Part shown: piece by piece, positions 7,985 to 18,231 of the stretch
Layout: every line of letters begins with the position of its first letter
Position numbering within the stretch: the first letter of the stretch is position 1
Assembly: GCA_945862385.1 (NCBI GenBank)
Contig: CAMAXV010000001.1
Location: 248,001 to 312,000, forward strand
Direction: 5' to 3'
Source of the DNA: Chitinophaga pinensis
GTDB lineage: Bacteria > Bacteroidota > Bacteroidia > Chitinophagales > Chitinophagaceae
Length of the DNA stretch: 64,000 nt
Translations under genes and position numbers: made by a program
The notes under the pieces: model-generated
Databases searched by the model: none
What the model was told of the DNA's origin: nothing
The model's input: the letters and a program-made list of their open reading frames with translations, nothing else

Positions 7985-9231
7985 AACAGTTTAATTAGTC
8001 CCAACAATAACACACCTAAAACAATAAAAGGAGGTGGTATGCGGGTGAAGAACAAAAGAAGGAGTGTCGAAGAAAAGACAAAAATATAAGGAATCACATT
8101 TTGCAAATTTCTATCCTTCATTAATATAAAAGAATCTTGAAAAAGATAAAGTGCACCAGCAAACATAATACCCACCACAGCAGCATTTACACCTGATAGG
8201 CAACGCCTGATTGATTCTATATTCTTTAGGTGTTCCCACAATGGGAAAAAGAAAATGCCCAATAAAAAACTGGGTAGAAAAATTGCGGTGGCGCCAATAA
8301 AACAACCAGCAATTTGATAAATAACTGAATGGCCAGACATAGAAATCCCACCAACATAAGCAGCAATAGAAAAAGCAGGTCCGGGGATGGCTCTTACAAC
8401 TCCTGTGGCATTTAAAAATGCTTGTCTGTCTATACTTATAACATCTTTATTAAACTGCTTTATATGTCCACTTTCGGGCCTGATTACATATTGGTTATAC
8501 ATAACTGGAATAAGTACATCTGCACCCCCAAAAACATAACTCCCAAACCTGAACATATTCTCGAAAAGATTATACGGTGTTCGATTTTCCCAATTGCTTT
8601 TTCGGGCCTTTTCAGATAGAAAGCCGGCACTTATAAAAAGGGCGGCGAATAAAAAAAGGGGTAAAAACCTGACACGCAAAAAGGAACGAACATAGGTTGG
8701 TGATTCTTTTTTATTAAAAAGGAAACCCATTGTTGCACCTATAGTTATTACAGCGGGAAATATCCAAGGTGATTGAAAAAAAACAAATACAAGAAGACAA
8801 CTCGTGAAAAATATGAGTCGTGTAAACGTAGTATTGATTAAACCAATTGTTTTAAAACTACCAAAACAAAGAAATGCAAGAGCCATAGGCTGAATGAAAG
8901 TAAGTAGGATAGGTACATGATCTGCATGGGATGTTGTCAGAAAAGAGAAAAGAGACATCAACGTTACGGCAGGTATCGTCCATATAAGGAGTGTGGCGAA
9001 ACCCAAAAAATAACCACCTCTCTTATAACCAAGGAGTGTTATTGTTTGTGTGGCTGTTGCACCCGGCAGCATCTGACAGAAAACATTTACATCAAGAATT
9101 TCTTCAGCTGTAAAAAACTTATTACGATCAGCCATGGATTTTAATAACAAACCAAGCTGACTTTGAGGACCCCCAAAAGCAGATATTGTGTGGAGGAAAA
9201 CCACCCGTAAAAAAGTCAGGTGATTTCTCAT
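7981..9231 (-). CDS. chrA: Chromate efflux transporter ChrA (CHR family)
   Basis: Polytopic inner-membrane protein of the chromate ion transporter family, with the two-CHR-domain (long chain) layout. The first half carries FGGPQSQLGLL and VNVFCQMLPGATATQ; the second half has GGADVLIPVMYNQY and ATGVVRAIPGPAFSIAAYVGG, both diagnostic of CHR domains. About ten hydrophobic segments are seen in 416 residues. Chromate export is the family function; resistance is not proven by sequence. It follows a 2OG oxygenase gene on the same strand by 3 bases. Confidence 0.9.
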   Translation of the reverse strand: MRNHLTFLRVVFLHTISAFGGPQSQLGLLLKSMADRNKFFTAEEILDVNVFCQMLPGATATQTITLLGYKRGGYFLGFATLLIWTIPAVTLMSLFSFLTTSHADHVPILLTFIQPMALAFLCFGSFKTIGLINTTFTRLIFFTSCLLVFVFFQSPWIFPAVITIGATMGFLFNKKESPTYVRSFLRVRFLPLFLFAALFISAGFLSEKARKSNWENRTPYNLFENMFRFGSYVFGGADVLIPVMYNQYVIRPESGHIKQFNKDVISIDRQAFLNATGVVRAIPGPAFSIAAYVGGISMSGHSVIYQIAGCFIGATAIFLPSFLLGIFFFPLWEHLKNIESIRRCLSGVNAAVVGIMFAGALYLFQDSFILMKDRNLQNVIPYIFVFSSTLLLLFFTRIPPPFIVLGVLLLGLIKLF

Positions 9232-9234
9232 GTC

Positions 9235-10176
9235 CTATTTCTTTAATCCTATTTCTATTAAACGCTCATCAAGGTATTGACCGGCTGTATAGTCATCATA
9301 TACTTTAGGTGAATCTTCTGTTATGCAAGAGGGTAAACAAGCCAATGACATGCTACTTTTGGGATGCAAAAAGAATGGTATAGAATATCGCGAAGTAGAC
9401 CAAAGTTCGCGTGGTGGGTTAACAACACGGTGTGTGGTACTTTTAAGTTTATTGTTAGTTAGTCTTTGCAACATATCACCAACATTTACTACAATTGCAC
9501 CGGGACCAGCTTTAACCGGAAGCCATTCATTGTCTTTAGATAGTATTTCCAGTCCATCAGCCGAAGCTCCAACAAGCAGGGTAATTAGGTTAATGTCTTC
9601 ATGTTGTTCAGCGCGGATACTAGAACTTGGCTCTTGTAATATTGGAGGATAATGAATTGCTCTTAAGATGCTGTTGCCCTCATGAATATGAACAGAAAAG
9701 AATGATTGATCAAGTAGTAAATATGTGGCAATAGCTTCTAATAAATGAGAACCAGCAATTTCGAAAGATCTGAATGCAGCGTCAAGGTTTGAATTAAATG
9801 TGTCAATATCGTGAACGAATACATTATCAGGATACTCAGATTTGTCTAATGAAGAAGAACTGGGCTGTCCGTATTGAAAAAATTCTTTTAAATCAGGAGT
9901 AACACTTCCCTTCGCGTGTTCTCTGCCAAAAGAAGTATAACCACGCTGACCAGCGAGATTTGCTATTTCATAAGATTTCTTGGAAGAGTCAGAAAGGGAA
10001 AAAAAAACTTCAACATCTTTGTAAACGTTGTCAATCAGAGTTTGAGAGATACCGTGATTAATGACTGAAACAAAACCAACATTTTCAAAAGCTGAACCGA
10101 GATCTTGTATAAATTGTTCTCTTATGGTATCATCACCTAGAAGATAATTTGAAAGATCAAGTTGGGGAATGTTCAT
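9235..10176 (-). CDS. 2-oxoglutarate/Fe(II)-dependent dioxygenase, isopenicillin N synthase-like
   Basis: Non-haem iron oxygenase of the IPNS/flavanone hydroxylase type. The DIOX_N-like N-terminus (IPQLDLSNY, FENVGFVSVINHGIS) is followed by the double-stranded beta helix with iron ligands His192 and Asp194 (EQHEDINLITLL) and His249 (TTHRVVNP), then the R-x-S motif (SRYSIPFF) that binds 2-oxoglutarate carboxylate. All key residues are present, so an active enzyme is expected. Substrate unknown. Probably co-transcribed with chrA, whose start is 3 bases downstream; the link between them is not obvious. Confidence 0.9.
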   Translation of the reverse strand: MNIPQLDLSNYLLGDDTIREQFIQDLGSAFENVGFVSVINHGISQTLIDNVYKDVEVFFSLSDSSKKSYEIANLAGQRGYTSFGREHAKGSVTPDLKEFFQYGQPSSSSLDKSEYPDNVFVHDIDTFNSNLDAAFRSFEIAGSHLLEAIATYLLLDQSFFSVHIHEGNSILRAIHYPPILQEPSSSIRAEQHEDINLITLLVGASADGLEILSKDNEWLPVKAGPGAIVVNVGDMLQRLTNNKLKSTTHRVVNPPRELWSTSRYSIPFFLHPKSSMSLACLPSCITEDSPKVYDDYTAGQYLDERLIEIGLKK

Positions 10177-10221
10177 GAAAAATATTTAGGTAAAAATAAT
10201 CAATAGAAATTAACAAAAATT

Positions 10222-11253
10222 ATGAAGAGTAAAACAATAGCTATAATTGCTTCAATAATATACTTACACTGTAGTTGTATCAATAAAAATATGCAATCAA
10301 TAACAAAAAGTGAAAATCAATGGATGAACATTGATTATGGGTATATGGTTAATTGGGCGGCTCATCCAAAAAAGAAAGATGAGTCTGATACACTAGCAGT
10401 TGGTGCAAAAATAAAAAGTTCAAAAAACGTAGATGTATTTTTTATACATCCAACAACGTTGACGGGAAAATTAATAGCCGGTCATGAAAATGCAAAAATA
10501 ACAGATGTAATTATAAATAAGAAAACAGATGAATCACCTATAAGGTTTCAGGCAAGTGTCTTCAATGAAGAATGCAACGTATACGCTCCGAGATACAGAC
10601 AAGCACATTTGAAAATGTACGATGAAAAAGATTCGACAAAGTTGTACGAATCTTTTGGGAAAGCCTATGCTGATATTAGAGATGCGTTTATATACTATCT
10701 GGCGAATAACAATCAGGGAAAACCATTTATTATAGCATCACATAGTCAGGGAACAACACACGCTAAAAGATTGATAAAAGAATTGGTTGACAATAAACCA
10801 ATTCAGGAAAAAATGATAATTGCATATTTGGTTGGAATGCCAGTATTAAAAAGAGAATTTGAAAATATACCGCTGTGTATGGACTCCATTCAAACAAATT
10901 GCTTTGTAAGCTGGAGAACATTTCATAAGAATTATCATGATGATTGGGCAAACAGATTAGATACAAATATTGCAGTTGTAAATCCGGTTACCTGGCTTAC
11001 TACAAGTGAGATAGCAGAAAAGGAAAAACATAAAGGAGCAGTATTGTATAATTTACAAAAAAGTTTTCCTGGAATACAAGAAACACAGGCAGAAGGAAGT
11101 GGAGTTTGGATTAGCAGACCACGATTTCCAGGGTCAATTCTATATAATACAAAAAACTACCATGTTGGAGATATCAATTTATTTTACATTGACATTAGAG
11201 AAAACATAAAAACAAGAATAAGTCAATATGAACTAAATCATGAAATTGAATGA
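10222..11253 (+). CDS. DUF3089-family alpha/beta-hydrolase-like protein, exported or lipoprotein
   Basis: Hydrophobic N-terminus ending in a Cys pair (LHCSC) suggests an exported protein, perhaps a lipoprotein, though the lipobox is weak. The body matches the DUF3089 pattern: VFFIHPTTLTG, then a nucleophile elbow S-H-S-Q-G (IIASHSQGTTHA), and FVSWRTFH. The fold and elbow imply a serine hydrolase; substrate unknown. Codon use is strongly A+T rich, with many ata, aaa and gaa codons, as in the next gene. It is divergent from the 2OG oxygenase over a 45-base gap. Confidence 0.8.
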   Translation: MKSKTIAIIASIIYLHCSCINKNMQSITKSENQWMNIDYGYMVNWAAHPKKKDESDTLAVGAKIKSSKNVDVFFIHPTTLTGKLIAGHENAKITDVIINKKTDESPIRFQASVFNEECNVYAPRYRQAHLKMYDEKDSTKLYESFGKAYADIRDAFIYYLANNNQGKPFIIASHSQGTTHAKRLIKELVDNKPIQEKMIIAYLVGMPVLKREFENIPLCMDSIQTNCFVSWRTFHKNYHDDWANRLDTNIAVVNPVTWLTTSEIAEKEKHKGAVLYNLQKSFPGIQETQAEGSGVWISRPRFPGSILYNTKNYHVGDINLFYIDIRENIKTRISQYELNHEIE

Positions 11254-11300
11254 TAGTATTCAGTAGAATGAAAATTGAACTTCTGTAGTTTTAGATAAAA

Positions 11301-12125
11301 ATGGATACCATTCTCGTTCCAGTAAATAACGGAGAAGCATCAAAAAATGCAGTAATATATGCAGCGGAAATAGCTAAGGATCTTGGAAAAAATATATTAC
11401 TAATTAATGCTTATCAGGTACCGGTTAGTTATACAGAAGTACCTCTTGTAACTATAAGCTTAGAACAAATAGAAGAAGCAAGTAAAGAATTGCTAATAAA
11501 ATTTAAAAGTGAAATACAAAAAATAACACCTACTGATTGTAAAATATATATTGAGAGTGTTTATGGCGAAATTGAAAAAGAGATAAAAAAAACAATAGAA
11601 AAAATAGATCCTTATGTGATTATAATTGGCACTGGTGGTAGAAGTGGATTGGGACGATTTTTTCTGGGAAGTACATCATTGAAAATTATCAATGAAACAA
11701 AAACTCCAGTTTTAATAATACCTCCAAATTTAAAGTATAAAAGATTTCTGAACATCGTAGTAACATCCGATTTTGAAGATGTAATCGAGAATACGTCAAC
11801 GAGAATAATTGCTGAATTAGTTCGAAAATATAAGTCGAAAGTGTCAGTATTACATGTAGATTACGAAAGGTATCATTTTACAGCTAGTACCCCAATGGAA
11901 ACAATGAATTTAGACAATATACTAACGGACTTAAACCCCACTTATCATTACATAGAAAATAAAGATACTATAGAAGGTATCATTACTTATGTAAAAGAAA
12001 ATGATGTTGATCTTCTGGTCGTTTACCCAAAGAGGCACAATTGGTTTGAACAAATCTTTGAAAAAAGTAAGACTAGAGAACTTATTCAAAATGCTATAAA
12101 ACCTGTACTATGTTTGAGAAATTAA
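11301..12125 (+). CDS. Universal stress protein with two Usp domains
   Basis: Tandem UspA-like protein. Domain 1 (about residues 1-142) keeps the ATP-binding G-x2-G-x9-G-S/T pattern ([17 protein letters not shown]). Domain 2 (about 148-274) is shorter and degenerate, with no clear nucleotide motif, so only the first half is likely to bind ATP. Tandem Usp proteins of this size are common in Bacteroidetes. Very A+T-rich coding sequence. The last four bases overlap the end of asnS on the opposite strand. Confidence 0.9.
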   Translation: MDTILVPVNNGEASKNAVIYAAEIAKDLGKNILLINAYQVPVSYTEVPLVTISLEQIEEASKELLIKFKSEIQKITPTDCKIYIESVYGEIEKEIKKTIEKIDPYVIIIGTGGRSGLGRFFLGSTSLKIINETKTPVLIIPPNLKYKRFLNIVVTSDFEDVIENTSTRIIAELVRKYKSKVSVLHVDYERYHFTASTPMETMNLDNILTDLNPTYHYIENKDTIEGIITYVKENDVDLLVVYPKRHNWFEQIFEKSKTRELIQNAIKPVLCLRN

Positions 12126-13558
12126 AACTCAGCTGATTTAGGTGTTCTGGGGAAAGGAATAACATCGCGGATATTTGTCATACCAGTAACAAATAATACC
12201 ATCCTTTCAAAACCTAATCCAAAACCAGCATGTGGTACAGTACCAAACTTTCGTGTATCTAAATACCACCATAATTCGTCCGGATTGATATGCATTTCTG
12301 TCATTCTCTTGGTGAGTAAATCAAGTCTTTCTTCACGCTGAGAACCGCCTACAATTTCCCCAATACCCGGAGCAAGTATATCCATAGCAGCAACCGTTTT
12401 CCCATCATCGTTTTGACGCATGTAAAAAGCCTTTATGTCCTTGGGATAATTAGTAACAATAACTGGTTTTTTGAAGTGCTTTTCAACAAGATAACGTTCG
12501 TGTTCACTTTGCATATCAATACCCCATTTTACATCATATTGGAATTTCTTCTTTTTATAAGCCGGTGACTGTAGAAGTATATCAATGGCCTCACTATAAG
12601 TAATACGTTCAAATTTATTGTCTGTTACAAATCTTAACTTTTGTAAAAGCGACAATTCACTTCTTTTATCTGTTGGCAATAGTTTTTCTTCTTCTAAGAG
12701 TCGTTGGTCTAGAAAAGCAAGATCTTCAGCATTATGATTGAGAACATAAGTAATCAGATACTGAATGAACTCCTCTGCGAGATTCATATTATCTTCAAGG
12801 TCATTGAATGCCATTTCTGGTTCAATCATCCAAAATTCAGCAAGGTGACGCGTTGTATTAGAATTTTCTGCTCTGAAAGTTGGTCCAAAAGTATAAATTT
12901 CGCCAAAGGCTGTAGCAGCTAATTCACCTTCCAATTGACCACTAACCGTAAGATTTGTTGGTCTTCCAAAAAAATCTTCAGAAAAATCTATATTACCATT
13001 TTCGTCCCGAGGGGGGTTGTCGAAGGGTAACGTTGATACGCGAAACATTTCGCCAGCTCCTTCTGCATCACTAGAAGTAATTATTGGAGTATGCAGATAT
13101 ATAAAACCCTTGTCATTAAAGAATTTATGAATTGCAAAAGCGAGTGAGTGTCTAATGCGGAAAACAGATCCAAAAGTGTTCGTACGAAATCTAAGGTGGG
13201 CAATTTCACGTAAGAACTCAAGACTATGTTTCTTAGGTTGTAAAGGATACTTTTCAGCATCACTGTCTCCTAAAACTTCAAGTGCTTCACAATTTAATTC
13301 AAGAGACTGACCTTTACCTAAACTAGGAACTAACTTTCCGGAGATCTTTAAAGCAGTACTTGTAACAATACGTCTTAAAATATCGTCGGGTTGGGAACCT
13401 AATACTACTACTATTTGCAGATTTGTATTGGTGGAACCGTCATTGACTGCAATAAACTGATTATTTCTAAAGGTTCTTACCCAACCCATTACCGTAACTG
13501 ATTGATTATCAGCACTAAAAGACAATAAATCCTTTATTTTAGTACGTTTGTTAAACAT
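12122..13558 (-). CDS. asnS: Asparagine-tRNA ligase
   Basis: Charges tRNA-Asn in the cytosol. An OB-fold anticodon-binding domain (residues 10-105, with [11 protein letters not shown]) precedes a class II catalytic core with motif 2 ([21 protein letters not shown]) and motif 3 ([15 protein letters not shown]). The ITYSEAID and [12 protein letters not shown] stretches are typical of AsnRS rather than AspRS. I start at ATG 13558; the frame runs to a TTG at 13579 but that codon lies in the promoter -7 element. 478 residues, complete. Confidence 0.96.
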   Translation of the reverse strand: MFNKRTKIKDLLSFSADNQSVTVMGWVRTFRNNQFIAVNDGSTNTNLQIVVVLGSQPDDILRRIVTSTALKISGKLVPSLGKGQSLELNCEALEVLGDSDAEKYPLQPKKHSLEFLREIAHLRFRTNTFGSVFRIRHSLAFAIHKFFNDKGFIYLHTPIITSSDAEGAGEMFRVSTLPFDNPPRDENGNIDFSEDFFGRPTNLTVSGQLEGELAATAFGEIYTFGPTFRAENSNTTRHLAEFWMIEPEMAFNDLEDNMNLAEEFIQYLITYVLNHNAEDLAFLDQRLLEEEKLLPTDKRSELSLLQKLRFVTDNKFERITYSEAIDILLQSPAYKKKKFQYDVKWGIDMQSEHERYLVEKHFKKPVIVTNYPKDIKAFYMRQNDDGKTVAAMDILAPGIGEIVGGSQREERLDLLTKRMTEMHINPDELWWYLDTRKFGTVPHAGFGLGFERMVLFVTGMTNIRDVIPFPRTPKSAEF

Positions 13559-13576
13559 GCAATAAAAATTAGAGTG

Positions 13577-13584
13577 CAAAGGTA
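13577..13584 (-). promoter_or_regulatory. Likely -7 element of the asnS promoter
   Basis: Minus-strand TACCTTTG fits TAnnTTTG and lies 18 bases before the ATG at 13558, making the more distant TTG start very unlikely. Confidence 0.45.
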
Positions 13585-13771
13585 CAAAAATGTAATAGCC
13601 TTAAATAATCAACAAGTAGTGGCTGATTAAATAATTTTTTGAAATGAATAAAATTTGTAATATTGCATTGAAGAAAAAGACATTTTTCGTTGTCTTGCAT
13701 TAATACAATTTCTTCTTACTTCGAATTTACCACTCAAAAGCCAAAAGGGCCTGAATAATCAAAATTTAAGT

Positions 13772-15367
13772 ATGTACGATATTTTGCAGTTAAATGATAT
13801 GCTGTTACCAGAACTTGTGGAAATAGCTGAATCTTTGAAAATTGCTGGATTGAAAAAACTGGATAAGCAAAATCTAATCTATAAAATACTGGATAAGCAA
13901 GCAATATTAAATAGTGCAGTAAAAGAAACTGGCAAAACTAATTTACCTGCTAAAAAGAAGAGAATAGTTAAAACAACAACTGGAATATCAACGGAAGAAG
14001 CAATAGTTGAGAATGAAGGAAATGAAGAAACAGTTGAAGAAATAAAACCAAAAATTGAGAAAAAAAATGGTAAACGTGGCAGACCAGCAATAAATCCACA
14101 AAAAGAAGTAATTGAAGCTGAACAGCAAAAGGAAGAAGAGAAGGTTGTAGAAACAAGTGAAGAAATCCAATCAGCTGAAAATATAATTGTTTCCGAAGAA
14201 CCCCCGGCAAAACAATTATTTATAAAGAAGGAACCTGCTTTTAATGTAGAATTTGATGGTGCCATTCAGGGTGAGGGCGTTCTAGAAATGATGCCAGATG
14301 GCTATGGGTTTTTAAGGAGTAGTGATTATAATTATCTATCATCTCCAGATGATGTATATGTATCACCTTCTCAAATAAAATTGTTTGGTATTAAAACTGG
14401 AGATACTGTTACAGGGTATGTTCGACCACCAAAAGAAGGTGAAAAATATTTTGCATTACTTAAAGTAGATAGTGTAAATGGACGGCTTCCCGATGAAGTT
14501 AGAGACAGGGTACCTTTCGACTATTTGACTCCTCTATTTCCTTATGAAAAATTAAATCTGTATACTAAACAGGATAATTATTCAACGAGGATGATGGATC
14601 TTTTTACGCCACTTGGTAAGGGACAAAGAGGCTTGATCGTTGCACAACCTAAGGTAGGTAAAACTATGCTTCTAAAGGAAGTAGCGAATGCGATAGCAAA
14701 AAATCATCCTGAATGTTACCTGATGGTAGTCTTAATTGATGAAAGACCCGAAGAGGTAACCGACATGGAGCGGAGTGTAAAGGCTGAAGTATTGGCTTCT
14801 ACTTTTGATGAACCTGCCGAAAAACATGTAAAAGTATCAACAATGGCTTTACAAAAAGCAAAAAGACTTGTTGAGTGCGGTCATGATGTTGTTATTTTAC
14901 TTGATTCAATAACCAGGTTAGCAAGGGCTCACAATACTGTAGCACCATCATCAGGTAAAGTATTATCAGGAGGTGTTGAAGCGAATGCGATGCAAAAGCC
15001 AAAACAATTTTTTGGTGCAGCAAGAAAAATTGAGAATGGTGGATCTTTAACAATTCTTGCAACAGCTTTGATTGACACAGGAAGTAAAATGGATGAAGTA
15101 ATCTTTGAAGAATTCAAGGGTACAGGTAATATGGAATTAGCACTAGATAGAAGACTTGCTAATAAGAGAATGTTCCCAGCAATTGACTTAACGGCTTCTT
15201 CAACAAGAAGAGAAGACCTCTTACTTGATAAAGATGTACTGCAAAAAATGTGGATACTGAGGAATCATATAGCCGATATGAATAGTGAAGAAGCTATGAA
15301 TTTGTTGCTGAAACAAATGAAGGGTACACGAGATAATATAGAATTTCTTACCAGTATGAACAAATAG
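13772..15367 (+). CDS. rho: Transcription termination factor Rho with long charged insert
   Basis: RNA-dependent ATPase hexamer that ends transcription. A short N-terminal SAP-like helical part (residues 1-45) is followed by a low-complexity Glu/Lys-rich stretch (about 50-150), then the cold-shock RNA-binding domain ([15 protein letters not shown]) and the ATPase core with P-loop QPKVGKT and [14 protein letters not shown]. The insert makes the protein 531 residues, against about 420 in E. coli. At residues 101-105 the insert has KRGRP, the core of an AT-hook. Such inserts are known in Bacteroidetes Rho. mnmH follows 10 bases later. Confidence 0.96.
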   Translation: MYDILQLNDMLLPELVEIAESLKIAGLKKLDKQNLIYKILDKQAILNSAVKETGKTNLPAKKKRIVKTTTGISTEEAIVENEGNEETVEEIKPKIEKKNGKRGRPAINPQKEVIEAEQQKEEEKVVETSEEIQSAENIIVSEEPPAKQLFIKKEPAFNVEFDGAIQGEGVLEMMPDGYGFLRSSDYNYLSSPDDVYVSPSQIKLFGIKTGDTVTGYVRPPKEGEKYFALLKVDSVNGRLPDEVRDRVPFDYLTPLFPYEKLNLYTKQDNYSTRMMDLFTPLGKGQRGLIVAQPKVGKTMLLKEVANAIAKNHPECYLMVVLIDERPEEVTDMERSVKAEVLASTFDEPAEKHVKVSTMALQKAKRLVECGHDVVILLDSITRLARAHNTVAPSSGKVLSGGVEANAMQKPKQFFGAARKIENGGSLTILATALIDTGSKMDEVIFEEFKGTGNMELALDRRLANKRMFPAIDLTASSTRREDLLLDKDVLQKMWILRNHIADMNSEEAMNLLLKQMKGTRDNIEFLTSMNK

Positions 15368-15377
15368 TAATTCACTC

Positions 15378-16526
15378 ATGGCTGTAACCAAAATAGCGGT
15401 TGAGGAATTCATTAAAATATCGAAATTATATCCTGTAATTGATGTAAGAAGTGAGAGTGAATTTAAACATGCACATGTTCCTGGAGCATATAATCTATCA
15501 CTCTTTAATGATGAAGAAAGAAAAATTGTTGGTACAATCTACAAACAACAATCCAGAGAGCAGGCAATAAAAAAAGGACTCGAATATTTTGGTCCCAAGA
15601 TGAAAGAAATGATCCTTTTTGCTGAAAGGATTAACAGGACACTTGAAAGTGGTAATAAAACTTTTGTAGTACATTGTTGGCGGGGTGGTATGAGAAGTGC
15701 AGCAGTAGCATGGTTACTGGATATGTATGGATTTAAAGTTTACACATTAGTTGGCGGATATAAAGCATTCCGGAACTGGGTACTGGTTCAATTTACAAAA
15801 CCAAAAAAGATAAATATAGTTGGCGGGTATACTGGCTCTGGTAAAACAATAATTCTGCAAGAACTGGAAAGAAAGGGTGAAGCAATAATAGATCTTGAAG
15901 GAATTGCAGGACATAGGGGATCTGCATTTGGCAGAATAGGCCTACCAGAACAAACAAGTGTAGAAATGTTTGAAAATAAACTTGCACTTGAAATTTCAAA
16001 AATTGAAATTACATATCCAGATAAATCAATATGGATTGAAGATGAAAGTCAGAGAATAGGTGCTGTAAGTATACCACATGCACTATGGGAAAAAATGAGA
16101 AAAAGTATGGTATACTTCATAGATATTCCTTTCGAAAAAAGGCTGTCATATATTGTTGAAACCTATGGTAAACTAAATCAAAATGAACTGGCTGAAGCAA
16201 CTTTAAGAATTCAAAAAAAATTAGGTGGTCTCGAAACTAAAACTGCAATTGATTATTTAAAGAATAATGATTTGGAAAGTTGTTTTGAAATCCTCTTAAA
16301 ATATTATGATAAACTGTATTTAAAATCTCTAAAATCAAGGGAAATTACGAAAAATGAAGGGATTGAAAAAAGTATAGAAACAGAATTAGGTGATAGAGAT
16401 AATCAGATAAAAGAGGATCAAGAAAAATCATATTCAGATAATTACAAAATGGTAATATATTCAGATAGAGTAGACCCGAATACAAATTCACAAAAACTAT
16501 TAACTGCATTTTATGGAAGAAATTAA
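15378..16526 (+). CDS. mnmH: tRNA 2-selenouridine synthase MnmH (SelU/YbbB)
   Basis: Replaces sulfur by selenium on 2-thiouridine at wobble position 34, via a geranylated intermediate, using selenophosphate. The N-terminal rhodanese domain has its active Cys at residue 100 (VVHCWRGGMRS). A P-loop GGYTGSGKT follows at 149-157, with the family stretch DLEGIAGHRGSAFG. 382 residues is normal, though the last 50 are polar and variable. The selD start lies inside its 3' end (14-base overlap), so the selenium donor is made from the same transcript. Confidence 0.94.
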   Translation: MAVTKIAVEEFIKISKLYPVIDVRSESEFKHAHVPGAYNLSLFNDEERKIVGTIYKQQSREQAIKKGLEYFGPKMKEMILFAERINRTLESGNKTFVVHCWRGGMRSAAVAWLLDMYGFKVYTLVGGYKAFRNWVLVQFTKPKKINIVGGYTGSGKTIILQELERKGEAIIDLEGIAGHRGSAFGRIGLPEQTSVEMFENKLALEISKIEITYPDKSIWIEDESQRIGAVSIPHALWEKMRKSMVYFIDIPFEKRLSYIVETYGKLNQNELAEATLRIQKKLGGLETKTAIDYLKNNDLESCFEILLKYYDKLYLKSLKSREITKNEGIEKSIETELGDRDNQIKEDQEKSYSDNYKMVIYSDRVDPNTNSQKLLTAFYGRN

Positions 16527-17565
16527 ACTCACACAATATTCTCACGGTGCAGGATGTGGATGTAAGATATCTCCAAAAATACTAGACCAAATACTTCACA
16601 GTAATTTCACATTACCAGATAATGAAAAACTACTTGTTGGAAATGATGCTAAAGATGATGCAGCTGTATATGAAATAGATAATGGTAAAGCTTTAATATC
16701 TACGACGGATTTCTTTATGCCCATAGTAGATGATCCTTATAACTTTGGCCGTATCGCTTCCGCAAATGCCATCTCAGATGTTTACGCAATGGGGGGAGAT
16801 CCTATAATGGCGATTGCTATATTAGGATGGCCAATTAATACAATTTCACCTGCTGTTGCTAAAAGAGTTATTGAAGGAAGTAAAAGTATTTGTCTTGAGG
16901 CAGGTATACCTTTGGCAGGTGGACATAGTATAGATTCTCCTGAGCCGATTTTTGGTTTAGCTGTAAATGGTATAGTAGATGTAAAAAATCTTAAAAAAAA
17001 TAATACTGCTCAAGAAGGTGATCTTTTATTTCTTACAAAAAAAATTGGCGTTGGTATATTAACAACAGCTGAAAAAAAGGGATTATTACTACCCAATGAA
17101 CTCAATCTTGCTGCTGAACAAATGATGAAGTTGAATAAAATCGGTTCATTGTTGGGTAAACAGTCGTTTGTAAATGCAATGACTGATGTCACCGGTTTTG
17201 GAGTTCTAGGACATCTGGTTGAGATGGCAGAAGGAAGTGGGCTTAGTGCCGAAATATATTTTCTTAAAATAAGACATATAACAGATAATCTGATTAACTA
17301 CATCAGAAAAGGGTCCATTCCTGGAGGAACAATAAGAAACTGGGATAGCTATGGTCACAAAATTTTACTTCAGGAAACTGAAGAAATCGAAATCAAAAAA
17401 ACAGTATTAGCAGATCCACAAACGAGTGGTGGATTACTGATTTCAGTTAAAGCAGAAGCAGAAAAAGAAATACAGACAATCTTTAATGAAAATGATTTAG
17501 CAGAGTTTATAATTCCTATAGGACGGATTATCTCTAAAAAGGAAAATGTTATAGTTGTTAATTAA
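16513..17565 (+). CDS. selD: Selenide, water dikinase SelD (Cys form)
   Basis: Makes selenophosphate from selenide and ATP. Strikingly close to E. coli SelD along its whole length. The catalytic pair is Cys15 and Lys18 in HGAGCGCKISP, so this is the cysteine, not the selenocysteine, form. The AIRS-type ATP-binding elements VGNDAKDDAAVY, ISTTDFFMPIVDDP and AGGHSIDSPEPIFGLAV are intact. It is translationally coupled to mnmH, which points to use of selenium in tRNA. Convergent with the pterin dehydratase gene, overlapping it by 8 bases. Confidence 0.97.
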   Translation: MEEIKLTQYSHGAGCGCKISPKILDQILHSNFTLPDNEKLLVGNDAKDDAAVYEIDNGKALISTTDFFMPIVDDPYNFGRIASANAISDVYAMGGDPIMAIAILGWPINTISPAVAKRVIEGSKSICLEAGIPLAGGHSIDSPEPIFGLAVNGIVDVKNLKKNNTAQEGDLLFLTKKIGVGILTTAEKKGLLLPNELNLAAEQMMKLNKIGSLLGKQSFVNAMTDVTGFGVLGHLVEMAEGSGLSAEIYFLKIRHITDNLINYIRKGSIPGGTIRNWDSYGHKILLQETEEIEIKKTVLADPQTSGGLLISVKAEAEKEIQTIFNENDLAEFIIPIGRIISKKENVIVVN

Positions 17566-17803
17566 ATAATTTATCGATTTCAACGGATAGTAATTCATCT
17601 TTTTCAGTGATGACATTTCCGGAATCATGTGTAGATAACCAAATCTCTACTGTATTCCATGTATTGCTCCAAGTTGGATGATGATCCAATTTCTCGGATA
17701 TTAAAGCTACTCTTGAAATAAAAGCAAAGGCGGTAGAAAAATCAGAAAAGGTGAATTTTCTGTATAACTTATTGTCAGTTATAGTCCAATTAGAAGAAAT
17801 CAT
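17558..17803 (-). CDS. 4a-hydroxytetrahydrobiopterin dehydratase (PCD/PhhB)
   Basis: Recycles the pterin cofactor by dehydrating the 4a-carbinolamine. The signature EKLDHHPTWSNTWNTVEIWL keeps the two active-site His (DHHP), and a third conserved His lies in LSTHDSG. 81 residues is slightly short but complete. Its start overlaps the end of the IPExxxVDY gene by four bases, so the two are likely co-translated. In bacteria without aromatic amino acid hydroxylases the role of this enzyme is often unclear; no hydroxylase is visible here. Confidence 0.92.
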   Translation of the reverse strand: MISSNWTITDNKLYRKFTFSDFSTAFAFISRVALISEKLDHHPTWSNTWNTVEIWLSTHDSGNVITEKDELLSVEIDKLFN

Positions 17804-18231
17804 CGCTGTAAATTATTTTTTGATTTAATTCGTGACTGATCAATGTCAACTACCATTTGTACTCCGGGTATACTTTTTAATAAGGATTGAATTTTCTTGT
17901 AGTTATGTATGTTACCATCAACACCTTTAAATAACCAAATATAATCGAGATGTTGTAATTCAGGTAGAAGAAATTCACCATCATTTTTGTTGGTAAATAA
18001 CTGGTAATGATCCATTGATACCAAATCTCGATATTCGTAAACGGTAAAAGAATAAATTCTTTGATTTTTAACTAGATTAATCTGCATATCTTCAGAAGTC
18101 CCAAAATAAATATTGAGGTGATGCTGGATGTGCCAACAGAATAAATAATTTTTAAGAGTAGAAACAATACCAAGAAGATAAGAACCTTCGAAAAAATCAG
18201 GAGAGGTTGAGTCTTCAAGACGGTATTTCAT
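17800..18231 (-). CDS. IPExxxVDY-family protein (Bacteroidetes-specific)
   Basis: Cytosolic protein of unknown function. The name-giving motif is present as LPELQHLDY near residues 89-97, and the C-terminus VVDIDQSRIKSKNNL matches the family tail. No signal peptide or membrane segment. Overlaps the M28 peptidase gene by one base upstream and the pterin dehydratase gene by four bases downstream, suggesting one transcript for all three. Function is unassigned in the family. Confidence 0.78.
   Translation of the reverse strand: MKYRLEDSTSPDFFEGSYLLGIVSTLKNYLFCWHIQHHLNIYFGTSEDMQINLVKNQRIYSFTVYEYRDLVSMDHYQLFTNKNDGEFLLPELQHLDYIWLFKGVDGNIHNYKKIQSLLKSIPGVQMVVDIDQSRIKSKNNLQR

Noticed and set aside
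16513-16580. SelD as a selenoprotein
   Set aside because: The catalytic position is a normal Cys codon (residue 15); no in-frame TGA.
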